The translations under genes were made by a program, and so were the position numbers. A stretch of DNA of 64,000 nt, from positions 245,189 to 309,188 of the forward strand of contig KE993501.1 of NCBI GenBank assembly GCA_000466585.1, in the 5' to 3' direction. Origin of the DNA: Clostridiales bacterium oral taxon 876 str. F0540 (lineage in GTDB: Bacteria; Bacillota; Clostridia; Clostridiales; Clostridiaceae). This document shows positions 61,874 through 64,000 of the stretch, one piece after another (position 1 is the first letter of the stretch; every line of letters starts with the position of its first letter). The notes below the pieces were generated by a model that worked only from the letters and a program-made list of their open reading frames with translations, had not been told where the DNA came from and made no database searches.

Positions 61874-63550
61874 TTGATAATAATTTATGATTCAAAAGAA
61901 ACAAATTTTAATAATAATGGTCTTGGGTTATTAGATAACATAGCTAAGTCTTGTCGGGCTACTTATAGCTTGAATGGCGAGAAATACTTGGAAATAGAAG
62001 TAATAAAGGATGAGGATGAAAAGTATAAGTGGATACAAGAGTTTTGCATTATTAAAGCTGATGATGATTTATTCAGATTGTATAATAAGCAAAATATTCA
62101 AAACAATACATTAAGCGTAAGAGCAGTTCTTCAACACATTAGCAACGATATTAATACTGACTTTATTGAAGATAGTAGAGCAGAGAATACTACCGTAGAT
62201 GTTGCCTTGCAAAAGGTAGTTTTAGATAAAAGATTTAATGTTCTTAAATCTGATATGACTAATTTGAATACAGCTTATTTTGTTAAGGATAAACCACTAC
62301 CAGCACTTAAAGATAAGATTATTGGCAGATGGGGAGGCGAGTTGTATCGAAAGAATTTTGATATAGGTATCTTTTCTAGAATTGGCAAGGATACAGAAAT
62401 TCAATTGGAATATGCAAAAGATATAACAGGTTTTGAGCAATCCATTGATTGGACAGGTATGACTACAAGGATGATGCCTACTGGAAAGGATGGTATAACT
62501 ATAGAACCATTTAATGGCGGCAGTAAGTGGATTGAAAGTCCTAGGATAAATAGTTATTTTAAGCCTTTAGTAAATGAAGTTAAATTCGAGGACATAGAAG
62601 ACAGTGGAGTTTTGAAAACTGAAGCTGAAAAGCTATGGGGAACAATAGATATTCCAAAGGTTAATTATAAAGTTAATTTTATATCTCTTCAAAATACTGT
62701 AGAATATAAAAATGATAAGGCATATCAACAATTAGAGCAATTGAATGAAGGGGATTCTGTAAGAATTAAACACATTCCATTTGATTGTAATATAACAGCA
62801 AGAGTTATAAAGGTAGTAAGGGATTGTATTACTGGAAGAAATATTGAAATAGAGTTGGGACAGTTCAAAGAGAATTATATAGATAAGGTCAATAATATAA
62901 AATACAATGTTCAGAATGTTTCAGCCGACTTGCAGGAAACTAAACAAGACTTAGAAAATGCAAAAGTAGAGTTTAAGCAAACTACAGATGGTATAGAACA
63001 AACTGTATCGCAAAAAATTGATGGTGAAGAAGCTAAGACAATAATTAGCCAGTCTGCTAAAGAAGTAAGAGCAGCCATTAATAATACACATTATAGCTTC
63101 ACGGAAGATGCTTTTACTATTGGTAATACAAATATTGGTGACAATGTTGAACATACACCTACATATAGCAAATATAAACATAATGATGGAAGTTATACAA
63201 AGATTGATGCAGATGGAATAAATAGGTATGTTGCAGGAAACAAGGAAAATTATCATTACCTTATGGTAACTGGTGAGGATACAACATATCCTTCCAATGA
63301 TAGATTTAAAACAGTTCAACTGCCAGATGAATTTAAAGGGAAAGACTTTAAAGTATCTGTAGAAGCCAAAAGAACTGTTACAACCGAAACAAATGTTTTG
63401 CTCAGTTATTTTGAATGTAGTAAATACAGTGTAGATTATGTAAATGCCACGTTTACAGTGTATGGAAGTTGTTGGTATGCTAAAACCACTAACTTAACAG
63501 ATGTAACTAATAGAGGTTGGATGGACTTTTCATATATAGCCATTGCATAA
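61874..63550 (+). CDS. Tail-associated protein (Tal, endopeptidase-tail family)
   Basis: The 558-residue protein has the N-terminal gp27-like hub fold (RATYSLNGEKYLEIEVIKDE, then LFRLYNKQNIQNNTLSVRA) and the family's DRYYIERPLNEFK-like middle (KPLPALKDKIIGRWGGEL). It ends with a coiled coil (ADLQETKQDLENAKVEFKQT) and a beta-rich C-terminal part. TTG start after AAGGAGG. It forms the tail tip. Confidence 0.82.
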   Translation: MIIIYDSKETNFNNNGLGLLDNIAKSCRATYSLNGEKYLEIEVIKDEDEKYKWIQEFCIIKADDDLFRLYNKQNIQNNTLSVRAVLQHISNDINTDFIEDSRAENTTVDVALQKVVLDKRFNVLKSDMTNLNTAYFVKDKPLPALKDKIIGRWGGELYRKNFDIGIFSRIGKDTEIQLEYAKDITGFEQSIDWTGMTTRMMPTGKDGITIEPFNGGSKWIESPRINSYFKPLVNEVKFEDIEDSGVLKTEAEKLWGTIDIPKVNYKVNFISLQNTVEYKNDKAYQQLEQLNEGDSVRIKHIPFDCNITARVIKVVRDCITGRNIEIELGQFKENYIDKVNNIKYNVQNVSADLQETKQDLENAKVEFKQTTDGIEQTVSQKIDGEEAKTIISQSAKEVRAAINNTHYSFTEDAFTIGNTNIGDNVEHTPTYSKYKHNDGSYTKIDADGINRYVAGNKENYHYLMVTGEDTTYPSNDRFKTVQLPDEFKGKDFKVSVEAKRTVTTETNVLLSYFECSKYSVDYVNATFTVYGSCWYAKTTNLTDVTNRGWMDFSYIAIA

Positions 63551-63606
63551 TTTCTACTTATTTATAATAGGTAGTTTTTTATTTTTTGCGAAAGGAGAGA
63601 AGTATA

Positions 63607-63849
63607 ATGGAAGAAAATTATTGTAAAGAAAAACATAAGTATATAGATGCCAGATTGGATGAGCATGAAGAGTTATTAAAAGAACATACAAAAGATATTT
63701 CAATATTAAAAGAAGATAGTAGGGAATATAAAATAGAAATCAAAAACTTAATAAAGAAGATGGATGATTTCATGACCACAATAAGGTGGGGACTTGGCAT
63801 TTTTGTCACAGTCTCCATTTTTGTTATAGGAATTTTATTAAAAAAATAA
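63607..63849 (+). CDS. XhlA-like hemolysin/holin-associated protein (80 aa)
   Basis: ATG at 63607 with AAAGGAGAG. A charged coiled coil (IDARLDEHEELLKEHTKDIS) leads to one C-terminal membrane helix (LGIFVTVSIFVIGILL), the XhlA layout. It is placed before the endolysin, so it probably helps lysis. Confidence 0.8.
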   Translation: MEENYCKEKHKYIDARLDEHEELLKEHTKDISILKEDSREYKIEIKNLIKKMDDFMTTIRWGLGIFVTVSIFVIGILLKK

Positions 63850-63861
63850 GAAGGTGATTAT

Positions 63862-64000
63862 ATGAACATTATTAATAGTAATTTACAGTTCAAAGGATTA
63901 TCCTATGGAAATAATCCAGACTTAATATTATTACATCATGCAGAAGCCAGTTCTTGCACAGTGTACGATATACATAATTGGCATTTAGCTAGAGGGTGGG
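63862..64000 (+). CDS. N-acetylmuramoyl-L-alanine amidase (endolysin), cut by window edge
   Basis: Only the first 46 codons are seen. ILLHHAEASSCTVYDIHNWH and the following LARGWG are the amidase_2/PGRP opening, with the first zinc-ligand His of LLHHA. GAAGGTGA before the ATG. The gene continues beyond base 64000. Confidence 0.85.
   Translation, partial: MNIINSNLQFKGLSYGNNPDLILLHHAEASSCTVYDIHNWHLARGW

Overview
The window reads as a chromosome segment of a low-GC, spore-forming Firmicute of the Clostridium type. The base composition is very A+T-rich, AGGAGG-like ribosome sites sit before nearly every gene, TTG starts are common, and the genes have the sequence character of clostridial housekeeping proteins. 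No species can be named from the sequence alone.

Bases 1-30,650 are host chromosome. (1) 127-9,229 is a compact oxygen-respiration locus: a polyprenyl diphosphate synthase, a UbiA/MenA-like prenyltransferase, cytochrome bd oxidase (cydA, cydB), its ABC assembly exporter (cydD, cydC) and a type II NADH dehydrogenase. Together these could carry electrons from NADH through a quinone to O2. Only the last steps of quinone building are present here. (2) 9,489-12,898 holds single genes: a TIGR04076-like protein, a putative papain-fold exported protein, a glycerophosphodiester phosphodiesterase and a PHP phosphoesterase. (3) 13,226-15,439 is a folate operon (folE, folP, fused folB-folK). (4) 15,552-21,714, minus strand, pairs a lactate/malate-dehydrogenase-like protein with a 1623-residue protein that combines HD, helical-repeat, nucleotidyltransferase and PRTase-like parts. 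(5) 21,833-23,967 holds a lipoprotein, a run of six very small charged proteins, a structured non-coding element and tRNA-Leu(CAA). (6) 24,134-30,034 holds glsA, aroC, polA, coaE and a lytic transglycosylase. Three related long hairpins (near 51, 11,970 and 15,447) lie at the 3' ends of genes.

At about 30,650 an amidohydrolase gene breaks off mid-protein, and a siphovirus-type prophage begins that runs past the right edge. Its left (early) part has an unknown minus-strand small gene, an HTH protein, two membrane microproteins, an FtsK/HerA-type ATPase, a replication-relaxation protein, an origin-like non-coding stretch, a decayed DUF3102/ParB-like gene mosaic, a candidate PD-(D/E)XK nuclease, a divergent repressor with a clear operator-promoter, an attenuator-like RNA leader, twin 20-bp palindromes, a replication-initiator-like protein and a 912-residue protein. 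The 912-residue protein carries hallmarks of a single-chain double-psi beta-barrel RNA polymerase (YonO/QDE-1 class). Small unknown genes and a GIY-YIG endonuclease follow.

The late part runs terminase small subunit, serine resolvase, terminase large subunit, SPP1-type portal and minor head protein, scaffold, major capsid, connectors, tail tube, frameshifted tail chaperone, tape measure, Dit, a BppU/SGNH-hydrolase baseplate protein, Tal, an XhlA-like protein and the start of an amidase endolysin. No integrase lies in the window, so it is probably beyond the right edge next to the other attachment site. The late genes are punctuated by many intrinsic-terminator-like hairpins, so late transcription probably needs antitermination or a polymerase that ignores them. 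The 912-residue protein is an obvious candidate. CRISPR arrays and insertion sequences were not seen.
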